From positions 9,933,001-9,997,000 of the forward strand of contig JAWNZC010000322.1 of assembly GCA_035771165.1 (NCBI GenBank): a stretch of 64,000 bases of DNA, in the 5' to 3' direction. Source of the stretch: Paragorgia papillata (lineage: Eukaryota; Cnidaria; Anthozoa; Scleralcyonacea; Coralliidae). The position numbers were made by a program, and so were the translations under genes. Shown piece by piece: positions 53,636 through 63,540 of this stretch. Within the stretch, counting starts at the first letter, position 1. Every line of letters begins with the position of its first letter. The notes below the pieces were generated by a model, which was not told the DNA's origin, searched no databases, and saw only the letters and a list, made by a program, of their open reading frames with translations.

Positions 53636-55223
53636 TCAGGAGAAGGGCAGAATGGCTCATCTTTCCTGACTACAACTAAACCGTCCCTAGAAAGAGAGTT
53701 AACGTTGAGATAGTTAATATTGGTTGACTTCTTGGATGAACGAGTGCCCTGCTTAAGGTGAGAGTGGACACGCTGCAAGTTTGGACACTCTTGCTGAGTT
53801 TGCAACCACGCAGAGCGAGTGGTGAAAGGGAGTGTGACGGAACCGGAGAGCACGTCCTGGACAGAAATGGGACAGACAACAGAATCTTCAGCTTTCGAGA
53901 TGAAGGCGCAGATCTGACAACGAGGATCATCGCAGGGTGGAGCGTTGCGACTCGCAAAGTCAGAGGGCAAGTTAGCGGAACCAGCAAGGTGGCGGAGGGA
54001 GATCTGGTATCGGCTGACATTGGAGAGTAAAGTAGTAACGCGGGGGCTTGACGAAAACTGGCCACGACAAAACTTTTCGAAGGATTGGACGCACGGTTTG
54101 CTGTCGGCGAGGAGACAGGTTTGGAACTTAGATTGGATGATGTAAGGTGCAAAGTGTTTGATGGCAGAGGCAACAAACAATGCCTCCACTTCGCAAGGAA
54201 GCCAGGTGACCTGATGTTTTCTGGGCTTTGCACTGAAAAAACCGGCGAGAAGCAATTTCTTGTCGCGGCGAGCGTAGAGTGTAACACCAAGACCATTCAT
54301 CTTCACAGAACCATCAGTTACAATCCAAAGTTGGTCATCGGGCTTCGGAATCACAATGGATTTGGTGGAAGAGAGAGCCTTCTGGGCCAAATAGAAGGAG
54401 GCTAAAAGATTCTCGGACCAAACCACGGTGTTGTTTGACTGGCTTCCAGCGGTGATGCTCTCCAAAGGGGCAATGAACCTTCGATAACGCGACCGAGCAT
54501 CTTGTAGGAGCCTATAAAGGCACGGAGATCGCGGATGGTCTTCGGAGGAGCGCAGGCGGACAGAGTTGCTGTACGATGAGGGGAAGCACGAATAGAGCCA
54601 TGTGACCATATCCAACCAAGGATGGTGGTGGAAACGGGAGAGATGATGGTCTTCTTGGCAGACAGACGGAGATCGTATTTGTCTAGAGCAACCAAGACTT
54701 TTCTCCAGTTGGCAAGAAGCTCTTCAGGGGTGTTGCCACCGCAGTAAAGGTCATCGGCTATCTTGGCGACACATCCATCTTGAAGGAGATCACCAAGAAC
54801 GCGGCACATTAGCTCTTCTAGAGCAGTCTCTGAGCCAGGCATTCCCATAGCGCACCTGGTGTAGACGCGGACACCTTTGAAGGGAGTTGCTATGCCGCAG
54901 TATTTCAGGGAACTCTTGGAGAGCGGAATCTGGTAGAATGACTGGGATAAATCGGACACGATGATGTAACGCCAACAGGCAATCTTACGGAGGGTAGAGT
55001 CGACATCAGACATTAAGGACGGCTGAGGTTTACTGTACCGGCCTACATCGGTGAAGGCGGTGACAAGTCGGAAGCCACCACTTCTTTTCTTTACAAGGAA
55101 AGAAGGATTCAGGTACTCAGCAACAACATTTAGGTCTTCCGGACGCTGGAACACTCCTATTGCCTCGAGCTCATCGAACTTGGTCTGCAGCTGCTCTAGT
55201 TGATCGGGACCATACTGAGGCAT
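53608..55223 (-). pseudogene. Gypsy B reverse transcriptase and RNase H
   Basis: Segment 55,223-54,402 has [35 protein letters not shown] and the catalytic [10 protein letters not shown] (ADD with Ile before Ala). Segment 54,615-53,608 has the RNase H region WIVTDGSVKMNGLGVTLYAR and SLRHLAGSANLPSDFASRNA. A frameshift lies near 54,405. Confidence 0.86.
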
Positions 55224-55229
55224 GCGGCC

Positions 55230-56339
55230 CTAGCGCTGAGGGGGTTGAACTGGGCCAAAGTTCACCACACCCTGGAGTGGACCCACTGCACCGTTATATC
55301 CTGGTATAGTCGGGTCAAAGATATGATCGAATTCCTTTAATAGGGCAAGACAGCTGGCTTTCTCGTTGGGCGACAATATACCATCAGAATCCACGCAAAC
55401 TGGCTCGGAGTGATATATACTCATAGTGGGAGATGGTGATGACGAAGTACCAGGGGATCTGGAGCTAGGCGCAGGAATCTCAGTAGACGAGGCATCCGTG
55501 ACCAGACGAGCCTGGCAAAGATGGTCGTTCTTTTTGATGAGGATAGGCTCATGAGAGGAATTGACCAGTCTCAGCTTTCCACCAACGGTGTCAAGAATGT
55601 TGGGCTGGGGCCACACATGCGAGGACTTGACTGATCGACATGAGGATGAATCGACACGAGGTTCAACAGCGAGTTGGGCATCAGATGGTAAGTCAGTTGG
55701 GACTTCGATCTCCAGGAAGCCGCCAGGCCAGATGGCGGTGTTGGCAGGAGGAGCACGCAAAACATGACAGCATCTGACAGCATGGTATTTGGAAGGGGAA
55801 TCAGTAGGTCCATAAGACACTACATCTGAACCAGCAATTATAATTTCCTGCTTGGCTGGTCGAACAGCTATATCATTGGAGGCCATGAATGGAGTTCCAG
55901 CCAGGATGTCAACATCAAGATCTTCCACCACAAGGGCTTCAAGGATGAGACTTTTGCCATTGCGAGACAACGATAGGCGAGTTTCACCAATGATGGAAAG
56001 AGGGGTAAAACCATCGGCTTGTAATGCCAGCTGTGAACTCTTGGATATCTTGGCTCCTATGTACGTGGCAAGAGAAGCCTTCATCATGTTTGTCTCTGCA
56101 CCGGTGTCGATGGTAAGGCGAAGAGGATGGTGGTTGAAGAAAGCATGAAGATAAGGTGACTTGGTAACATTCACACGCCGAGCTGTATTGTGGTTGACTG
56201 AATGATCACATTCACAACGAGCCTGGGGAGAGGAGATTGAGATGTCTTCACACGAAAGTTCATTTTCGTAGTCTGGAACATCCTCAATATCCGCAACTTG
56301 GCGTACTCTGGACATAAACTGGCGGTCGTTTTCAGGCAA
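55230..56339 (-). pseudogene. Gypsy B aspartic protease
   Basis: The 369-codon open segment holds LRLTIDTGAETNMMKASLA (D-T-G active site), DVDILAGTPFMASNDI and a downstream Pro/Ser-rich linker to RT ending LLKEFDHIFDPTIPGYNG. It is the best preserved part of this element. Its upstream edge continues from Gag by a frame change near 56,335. Confidence 0.86.
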
Positions 56340-57481
56340 GTATTTGCAGGTACTTAAGAAATGGGAACGACAGTCTGGACGACCAGCTTGAGAACACAGA
56401 GGACAGGACTTGGTAGGTCGCTGCTTGAAGACGAGTAAAATCGTGTGGCGTTAGCCCGTGTTTTGGCGGGTAGGGGGTCTCAAAGGAAGAAGGACGACTA
56501 GCTGCACGAGTGTATTTGCCAAAGTTCATAGGGGCAGTACGCATGACTTTGGCCTCTTCACTGGTATGTAACTCATCTAACAAAGAATCTAGAGCTTGAG
56601 ATATCTCGGGCTTAACGGAAGCAAGCGTACGGCTACGGAGTTCTGTACCATACCTTTGTTTGACGAGTCGAGGAAGTGCTGGATGGAGAAGCTGGAGCCA
56701 TGTAAAAACGACAACATTTTCGAGCGAAGGAGATAGTTCTTCATCGACATCAGGAGCTAGACCATGCATGATGGGTTATTCCACTAGCCTTCGTCAACAA
56801 ATTATCTTCTATAAATGTCATCAGGCCTTGGAAGAGATCTTCAGGCCTTTGGTCTGATTTAAGCTTGATATTCGCCAGATCCAAGAAACGAGATCCTGTA
56901 GATTGTAGGTCATAATGTTGTCGAATAGACTGCCATACGCCGTTGACAGAAGTTGAATTCCGTACAATAGTATTACGAGAAATAACAGGAGCGTAATTAG
57001 CGACCTGGCCAAGCACCATTTCAAGATGAGTTACCTTTTGAGTAGCCTGGTACCCTGGCCCAATCAAAGAATATGGGCCAGGTAAGACTTCTGTTTTCCT
57101 CTTGGTTGAATTTTCGCGCGTTTTTATTGGATATGAGTAAAACTGCAATCGTCATAAGTGGATTTAGCCCTGACTGTGACGCGAGAATGAAATTAGTGGT
57201 TACCTGGCCCATATTTCTTTTGAAATTTGGCCAGGGTACCAGGCTACCTTTTGAGCTGCAGTCCAGCGTCGAATGGCGGGAACTTCATTGTCGTCGTCGG
57301 TAAATCCACGGAGAGGAGAGGCATTTGTTTTCTTTAACAAAGTGGCTTCATCCGTGAGGAAAGAGGCGAAATTAGGATCCAAAGATAGGATGTACTTTAA
57401 GTTATTCTCCCAAGCTTCTATGGAAGTAATAGTCTCAGTTGTTGTGAGCGACCACTGCTTCGGTGCTCGAACGCCGGCCAT
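56332..57481 (-). pseudogene. Gypsy B Gag, split by a MITE
   Basis: The start is Met 57,481 (MAGVRAPKQWSLTTTETITS). The frame reaches the 204-bp MITE at 57,043-57,246 and resumes beyond it with [20 protein letters not shown]. The C-terminal part includes [20 protein letters not shown]. Near 56,431-56,460 the reading frame crosses a copy of the MITE core seen elsewhere (in-frame LTPHDFTR). Confidence 0.82.
57043..57246. mobile_element. 204-bp MITE in gypsy B Gag, 9-bp target duplication
   Basis: The ends TAGCCTGGTACCCTGGCC and its exact reverse complement are flanked by CCTTTTGAG at 57,034-57,042 and 57,247-57,255. A 9-bp duplication points to a Mutator-like or Merlin-like source transposase. 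Confidence 0.88.
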
Positions 57482-57580
57482 TTTGTTTGTCGAAAACGCT
57501 CTACTGGAAATTTACGCGTTGAATATTCGTCTGTATCTTTAGTGTACACCTTTTAGTACTTTACGGGTTCTTTATACTCC

Positions 57581-57595
57581 GAGACGCTGCCACCA
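57581..57595 (-). promoter_or_regulatory. Gypsy B tRNA primer site
   Basis: GAGACGCTGCCACCA on the plus strand ends in CCA like a tRNA 3' terminus, three bases from the 5' LTR edge. The tRNA identity is not determined. Confidence 0.55.
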
Positions 57596-57598
57596 CGT

Positions 57599-57793
57599 CA
57601 ATATTGAAAGACGAGTCAACACAGAGAGCGAATAACTACGACAATTTAATATAGCCAAATGATACAGAAACACGAGACAGCACAAGACAAGAGATGATGG
57701 ACAAAAGCGGAACCTACACAGACTACAAACAGAATAGGAGACACATAGTGTCGCGGGCGCAGCACTAAATAATAACAACTACAAACTATGGCG
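57599..57793 (-). repeat. Gypsy B 5' LTR
   Basis: Partner of 51,921-52,130. About 20 bases separate it from the SINE target duplication. Confidence 0.88.
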
Positions 57794-57825
57794 AAGTAGT
57801 AATTAAAATAAGTTGGAGGCATTTT

Positions 57826-58099
57826 AGCCTGGGGATGTTGGTGGCACAGTGGTTAGTGCACGTGCCTGCGACCATGCTGCGACCCAGGTTCAATTCCTGC
57901 TCTCAGCAGTTATCTGATTAAAATTTCACCTTGGCTGCATGTGAGAAGAGTGCTTCCAGTTTGACTCTACCAAACTTCACAGGTTTCCTCCGGGTACTCC
58001 GGTTTCCTCCTGTAGAAACACTGGACCAATGAGGGATGGCCCTTACTGGACCTCTAATCCAGTATAAATAAGATTAGTTTAGTTTAGCAGAATAAAAAC
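57826..58099 (+). mobile_element. tRNA-derived SINE with 16-bp target duplication
   Basis: The head TGGCACAGTGGTTAGTGC resembles a tRNA A-box and GGTTCAATTCC a B-box, giving a Pol III promoter. The body has duplicated TCCGGGTACTCCGGTTTCCT-like text and the tail is A-rich. AAGTTGGAGGCATTTT flanks both sides (57,810-57,825 and 58,100-58,115). Confidence 0.9.
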
Positions 58100-58327
58100 A
58101 AGTTGGAGGCATTTTGTATATTAGACCTTTAGTATAATTGTAATTTATAGCATATGCATATGCCTGCTATATATATAACACATTACTACTCTACTCACTT
58201 GGCCTTAAAACAACTGTAAACCTCACACACACACACACACACACCCCCCCCCCCCCTAGTTTCTCCACAGATTTAAACTTTTCACGAGAATGGTCTTAGA
58301 GACCATTTGGGGGGTGAACACCCCCTC

Positions 58328-58365
<38 letters not shown>

Positions 58366-58391
58366 ATTGGCTACGCCACTCAGTGTATAAT

Positions 58392-59190
58392 TATTATACT
58401 ATAATAATATTATATAACACCTTTTCCAGTCGACAAACTTTAAAAATATAAAACAAAACAAACTCCGAAAAGTAGCATCTTGCAAAAACTCAAGATTTGA
58501 GAAAATAAACAAGACGAGACAGTAATCGAGTAATATTACTGTCTCGTCTTGTTTATTTTCTCAAATCTTGAGTTTTAACAAGATGCTACTTTTCGGAGTT
58601 TGTTTTGTTTTATAACAATGTAACATGTCTAAGTGCATTTTAAGCATATTTAGTATGCCTGAATTTGTAAGCAAATAGACCAATTTGTAGCATCTTGTGA
58701 GGCGAAAACCATCATCTTCCAGTAGTATCTTCTAAGACAGGTTTTGTTATAATCTGAATATCTGCATGCTTTGTACTTTCATGCCTGAAATACACTGTAC
58801 ATAAGATTGTAGGATATTATAAATAATTAATTTTGAACATATTTCTTTTAAATTAATGACTAAAGGTATTAATTAAGAGTATGCTGGCTGAGTTTTTGTT
58901 TATAGTGTACCTTATGAAAGCTGTTTTAAAGAGTGATGATTAGGTCTAATAATCCCTCATGAATAATGGATGTGGGACAATAAAATAATATTAAAATTAA
59001 AGAGATATTATTCAATATTAATTTTCCCTCTTGACGGCCAGGTGTTAGTCCGCTAGGAGATAACTGAAATGATCGTTTACGACCATTGGTGTTGCCCATT
59101 TTCGTCTCTCCTTGATCTTTATTGTGCCTACAGGTAGTATTATTTCCAGGTAAACCATCATTAATATCGTGATAAAGTGTAGTGCAATTG
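58392..59190. other. Non-coding, contains a near-perfect hairpin
   Basis: There is no gene. The hairpin at 58,447-58,614 is listed separately. The remainder is AT-rich unique sequence. Confidence 0.6.
58447..58614. repeat. 168-bp near-perfect inverted repeat
   Basis: Arms of about 80 bp (58,447-58,526 and 58,535-58,614) pair almost fully, with about two mismatches, around an 8-base centre CGAGTAAT. No terminal signature of a known MITE is apparent. Confidence 0.93.
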
Positions 59191-59191
59191 G

Positions 59192-59461
59192 TTACCTTCC
59201 TGGCACACTTGTACGCTCAACCCCAACAACGGTTAATCCAATACTTTCAAGTAAATCTGCTAGAACAATTGCACCACAATTGCTCGAGACTTTTTCTGTA
59301 AGTTCTTTGTTTTTTGTTACCTTAAACAACGAAACTGTCCCAACACAAGAGCCGTACTTCACTTTTAGGTTCTCTTTACAGAGAAAACACTGGCTTAATT
59401 CTTTTGATGCCATATTAACATTTAACATGAAATGTACATGGGGATTTCTTACTTCCGGCAT
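59192..59461 (-). CDS. Possible first exon with Cys-rich zinc-finger start
   Basis: From an internal Met (about 59,410) the frame reads ELSQCFLCKENLKVKYGSC, then a region ending VLADLLESIGLTVVGVERTS and PGR. AGGTAAC, a good splice-donor consensus, overlaps the end. The CFLC pair followed by a spaced Cys resembles the start of a ZAD-like or treble-clef domain, and I recall multi-copy relatives in cnidarians. Downstream exons are not visible leftward within 600 bases. Confidence 0.4.
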   Translation of the reverse strand: MPEVRNPHVHFMLNVNMASKELSQCFLCKENLKVKYGSCVGTVSLFKVTKNKELTEKVSSNCGAIVLADLLESIGLTVVGVERTSVPGR

Positions 59462-59789
59462 ATTTTGATTGGCTCAATTTAAAGGGTGTGTCAAGGGGTG
59501 GAAAGCCACTCAACCAACATTTGTATCAGGCGTTTCTTTTTCCCCCTCCCCTTTTCCTCCCTCTCCCCTCCCCAGAAAAGAAACGCATGATCGCAGGTTA
59601 CTAACTTTCTAGCACCGCATGTAAACAATGCAGTCAAAGATTTCGCTTTATAAAATAACATGTATACTACGCGAGCCCTGATTGGTCAATTGCCGTGTTT
59701 GGATCAGAGTATCCAAACACGGAAAATTCCCGCCAAAACGATTTTTTGAAAATGTCGGACAGTATATCATATTCACTTGTGATTATTTT
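59462..59789. other. Non-coding stretch with palindromic motif
   Basis: No gene seen. CCGTGTTTGGAT and ATCCAAACACGG-type palindromes start near 59,694. Confidence 0.5.
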
Positions 59790-59982
59790 ATAAAAGAAAT
59801 ACCAAATGGTTTTTTCCGTGTTTGGAGACTCTTATCCAAACACTTGGGAAATTGCTCGACTTTCGAAAAGCTAAAAACACTCGCCTGCGGCTCGTGTTTT
59901 GTTACGCTTTTCTCCAGTCTCGCAATTTCCCGCGTGTTTGGATCAAAGTATCCAAACACGGAAAACCATTTGGTATTTCTTT
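59790..59982. mobile_element. Fold-back MITE with GTGTTTGG palindromes
   Basis: The ends AAAGAAATACCAAATGGTTT and its reverse complement enclose two CCGTGTTTGG hairpins and a central CTCGCCTGCGGCTCG element. A solitary related hairpin lies just left (59,694-59,722). Confidence 0.75.
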
Positions 59983-61000
59983 AATGCACTATACTCGTCA
60001 CGTGATGCAAATGTCGTATGACAATAACATGAATTTGTCACGTGGTGCAACTAGCCAAACCATCTCATTTTATTAACTGTGGGTTGACTGAAACCCAGAG
60101 TGGTCACTGTAGCACAGGTGACCCAACCTCACACTATAAACTTGGAAAATGTTGCCGTATTTTAACTTATAGTTCCGTAAATCATTCAAATAAACTTACT
60201 TTTGACAGTTCATCTCTCATGTTGTCTACCTTCAGTGAAGTGGGACTTGTAGCGGCGTTCGACCCCGTTTATAAATAATCAAACAAGGTTGGAAACTACG
60301 CTCTGCCATAGAGCGAGATTTATCCAACCGTACTACCACCCCCTACTCCCCACGGGGTTATGACGTTACTCTTTTCACATCTTTGGTCATTCGGAATAAA
60401 TAAATTGACCCGCGTAACAGCGCCTTTAGAAATATAGCCTAAAATATAGCCTAAAAAAAGATTTCTCAGAATTCGAAGAGAATAAAACCGTATATATGGC
60501 AATACACAGAATGAAAAACTGATTTGTAGGCCTACTGGAAATATAAAGGGGATATTACACGGTTGCGAGAAGATATGGATTTTATGTTCGAGTGGCAAGA
60601 CAATATCTCACGAGTGAGCGCAGCGAACGAGTGAAATATTGCTCTTGCCACGATATGGACAATGAAATTATGCGTTGGCGTGATGTTGATAAACTGGGTT
60701 TAATGCAAAAACTACAACCGCTTGATTTAAAACCTTTAGAAAATACAAATGAAAAATACAACAGCTTCTTCGAATACGTAATTTTACGTGAAAAATGGAA
60801 TTAAGAGAGTTACTGGCTCAAATTTACTTGATTCGAAACTTACGGCGAAAGGCGAGTACATTTTGACTTGTCGATATGTCACTCGCGAGCGTTACATACG
60901 AGAAATACGCCACTCGGTTCCCGGATGTAGTGAATATGGATTCTACGAGTGCGAGAATTGCTAAGCAAGTAAAATACTCTTCTCCATATAATAAATAGTT
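59983..61000. other. Non-coding stretch with a hairpin at 60,590-60,651
   Basis: There is no supported gene. The hairpin has arms GAGTGGCAAGA-CAATATCTCAC and GTGAAATATTG-CTCTTGCCAC around a loop GAGTGAGCGCAGCGAACGA. Confidence 0.6.
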
Positions 61001-61080
61001 TTAACCCATTATGTCAGAGGGTTTCCCCAGAAGTCAACGAAATCGTCTGGCGTTTTTTAAAGACTAAAATATGGAACTAA
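61001..61080. mobile_element. Degenerate piggyBac-like MITE copy
   Basis: TTAACCCATTATGTCAG is followed by the shared core (CGAAATCGTCTGGCGTT). The right arm is not recognisable, so this copy is partial. Confidence 0.5.
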
Positions 61081-61820
61081 TAAGCGCCGAACTGGTATAA
61101 ATTAATTTAAAGATTCACCTTAGCATACTCATTTCCGACAAATTCGCGCGTGTTAATTTCTTGCCTCTAATTAAAAACTCATCCAGGAGCAAGACTTGTC
61201 AACTTTCATGAACGCGCACTAATGTAGTCCAAGTTTGTGTATTACTACCATTACAACGTTGAAACATTATTTAGCAGTCTTATGTATTATGTTATTTGCA
61301 AATACTACTCTTAAAACTTCACAAGCCATCTAACTGTTACCATGCATTAAATAGCAGCATTTTCTTCGGGGTTTTTTACACACCCTTTTCCTAGTTTTTT
61401 CTTATCGCTATACAAATTTCCCTATAAAATAATAAAGACTATACTATTAATTCTGAAACTTTTTAAATATTGTTTTTAAATATTGTTATGGTATGTTATA
61501 TATTATATTATGTTGAAGCTTATTAATAAATATTGTTATCAGTTATATTATATATTGTTAGGTTGAAGCTTATTAAAACTCTGTGACTGTATAGCAACCA
61601 AGACTTCCAGGTAAGTAATTATATTTTCATTTTGTTGAAGATCATAGCATGGTCGTTTGATTCTCTGACGACGCTTCTGTGTCATTAACGGCTTCAAGTT
61701 GAAATAACCATGGTCGATTCTACAAAAGTTAAAATCATAAAGTGCGTAAATAGTTACATTCAGTTCAGTTAATCTGGTCTAGGTGACAAAAATATGGTTT
61801 TTTTTGTTGTTTTCTTTTTT
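61081..61820. other. Non-coding AT-rich stretch
   Basis: No gene. A short direct repeat (TATTGTTA-TTATATTA plus GTTGAAGCTTATTAA) occurs at about 61,485-61,575. Confidence 0.5.
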
Positions 61821-61834
61821 TGTTTTTTAACGAT

Positions 61835-62009
61835 TTTTCTACAGAATACCCATTTTCAGTGTGGTCCTGTGATACATATATTAATAAAAGTAGCGTGCTG
61901 CGTAGGCAGTGTAGAAACAACAATCGAAATATAGTGCTCGAAGGGCCTTCGCTCGAAACGTTAGATTCCTACGTTCTCTGTTTCGGCAGTATATCTAACC
62001 ATACATATA
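61835..62009 (+). repeat. Possible decayed Penelope 3' end
   Basis: GGGC-CTTC-GCTC followed by GAAACGTT (61,943-61,964) resembles stem II and the downstream box of a hammerhead. The CUGANGA box is not intact. This is a suggestion only. Confidence 0.3.
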
Positions 62010-62013
62010 TTAA

Positions 62014-62106
62014 CCCTTTCACCGCTGTGGTGGCCCTTTTGTATTTCACTCTGGCTAACGCCAGACGATTTTACTCGTCACTGGAAAAGGTCTGGCGGTG
62101 AAAGGG
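62014..62106. mobile_element. piggyBac-like MITE, 93 bp, TTAA target
   Basis: CCCTTTCACCGC and GCGGTGAAAGGG are perfect ends, flanked by TTAA at 62,010-62,013 and 62,107-62,110. The core GGCTAACGCCAGACGATTTT, followed by ACTCGTCA, is shared with other copies. Confidence 0.88.
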
Positions 62107-62110
62107 TTAA

Positions 62111-62880
62111 GATACAATACAACAATAACATAACATATAATTATAACAAATTTTAACTAAATTTAAAACAATATACATAATAAGTTGACGGAGGGTTAGT
62201 CCGTTCGTTCGGTGATGGATCGATCGGTTATAGTCGTGGTCAATTAATCAGTTATTGATAACTTGTCTATTAAGGTGGCTAGATAGGAAAAAGTTATAAA
62301 AAAATCATATGTTTTTCTATAAAATATTTTGCAGTGTACATTTGTACCTCATTGTTTAGTATCAGTGCTGATAATTGAACGTTTTACACTTGCATGCAGT
62401 CTTTGTGTATCTGCAGGACAAATTACATTTTATTGTAATATACAATTTTAATGCAAATTAGAATTTCTGAACTCACTAAAAATATATTTCACCCATCCTG
62501 AAAACTGTGGGCTGTCTAATACTTTTCAATACTCAAGAGTAGCACTAGGGCTGTGCAAGGAATCAGAACGAAAGGAAACGAAGGAATTAGAGGAGAAAAT
62601 CTAACTATTTACAGCTTTTTCGTATATCGAGCCACCTTAAGGAGTCTTTTAAATCTTAGTAGCGAGTCCGTATAGTTTTCGTTTTATTGTCTAAGTTGTT
62701 GAAGTCTTTTGAAGCATGCATGCATGGTAAATAAGTTTCTGCTTCCCCCAATTTGTGTTGGCTTTTGGTAGATGTAAATTGTTGCTTGCCCTTGTGTTGT
62801 ATGTATGAAAGTTGCTGTTTGTGTTTAGTTTAAAGTCGTGATCTATTTAATAGGCAATATTAATACACTTAAAAATAAAA
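62111..62880. other. Non-coding stretch
   Basis: AT-rich unique sequence. I see no gene or clear repeat. Confidence 0.5.
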
Positions 62881-63540
62881 ATACATCGGTGTTTTTGAAT
62901 TGTCAAAAGTGTCCATTTTGGAATTCCGAAGGCTTCAGTTGCTGAGAAAAGTTGAGGAGCATCCAGTATGGTTTTGCCAGCTTTATTTTCTAATATTTGA
63001 ATAGAGTTCATGAAAACAGAGTTATTCTTGTCTCCCCATGCAAATGACGTCAGCGTAGTCTAGAAGTTGTAGTGTTAAAGAAGTGTATAGAGTACATCGT
63101 TCCTTCAATGGTAAATAATGTTTTTATTCGTCGTAGTAGGCCAAGACTCTGGTAGTCCAAGTTTCTTTCTTCTGGTCTTCTGGTACACACGACGACCCCA
63201 CAAGCTGCATTCCATTGCATTGTATTGATCGAGGGTAGGTTATCTATATATATATGATCATGCCATGAGAGATCTTCGCTCAGACTTATGCCAAGATATT
63301 TAACCCTTTACTGGCCACATGCGCAGTTGCCTTTTAGCAACTTATTAATTTTACTCTCGCTAACGCCAAACGATTTTACTCGTCAAGGGGAGAGCTCCCA
63401 GAAACCTGGCTAATAAAGGGTTAAACCAATGTTCTTGTTTGATTTTACGGGTTTGGATCGTGATGTTGTCTTTCGTTGGCGAAGATAAGAAATTTTGTCT
63501 TGTCGTAATTAAGTGTGAGTATAGGTTTTTGTCAAACCAG
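62881..63540 (-). pseudogene. Decayed non-LTR retrotransposon, RT thumb and C-terminus
   Basis: Minus-strand fragments read LNYDKTKFLIFANERQH, then YLGISLSEDLSWHDHI after a nested MITE, and LLDYADV followed by KNNSVFMNSIQILENKAGKT. This is the usual order after the catalytic box of a LINE RT. Frames change several times. It is a different LINE lineage from the one at 49,346-51,920. Confidence 0.72.
63304..63420. mobile_element. piggyBac-like MITE, 117 bp, inserted in the LINE
   Basis: The ends CCCTTTACTGGCCA and TGGCTAATAAAGGG are flanked by TTAA at 63,300-63,303 and 63,421-63,424. Joining the flanks through a single TTAA restores the LINE reading WFKYLG, confirming the boundaries. Confidence 0.9.

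Larger units (their letters stand above)
51921..57793 (-). mobile_element. Ty3/gypsy retrotransposon (copy B)
   Basis: LTRs 51,921-52,130 and 57,599-57,793 match apart from a 15-bp indel. Interior minus-strand coding runs Gag, protease, RT-RNase H, integrase. No target duplication was found at my assumed edges, so the LTR limits are approximate by a few bases. Gag holds a nested MITE. Frame breaks occur near 55,225, 54,405, 53,610 and 53,150. Confidence 0.88.
49171..58381. mobile_element. hAT-type MITE split by nested elements
   Basis: The left part (49,171-49,345) and right part (about 58,116-58,381) together match the intact relative at 42,017-42,456. Its ends are CAGTGGCCTAGCCAGGG and a TTGGCTACGCCACT-type end with an adjacent poly-C tract (about 58,330-58,366). 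The string AGTGTATAAT flanks both ends (49,161-49,170 and 58,382-58,391), two bases longer than a standard hAT duplication. Everything between is a later insertion. Confidence 0.8.

Noticed and set aside
58330..58366. Poly-C tract as a regulatory or G-quadruplex site
   Set aside because: It is an expanded C-run at the hAT MITE end, which is C-rich in the intact relative as well; the length may also be an assembly artefact.
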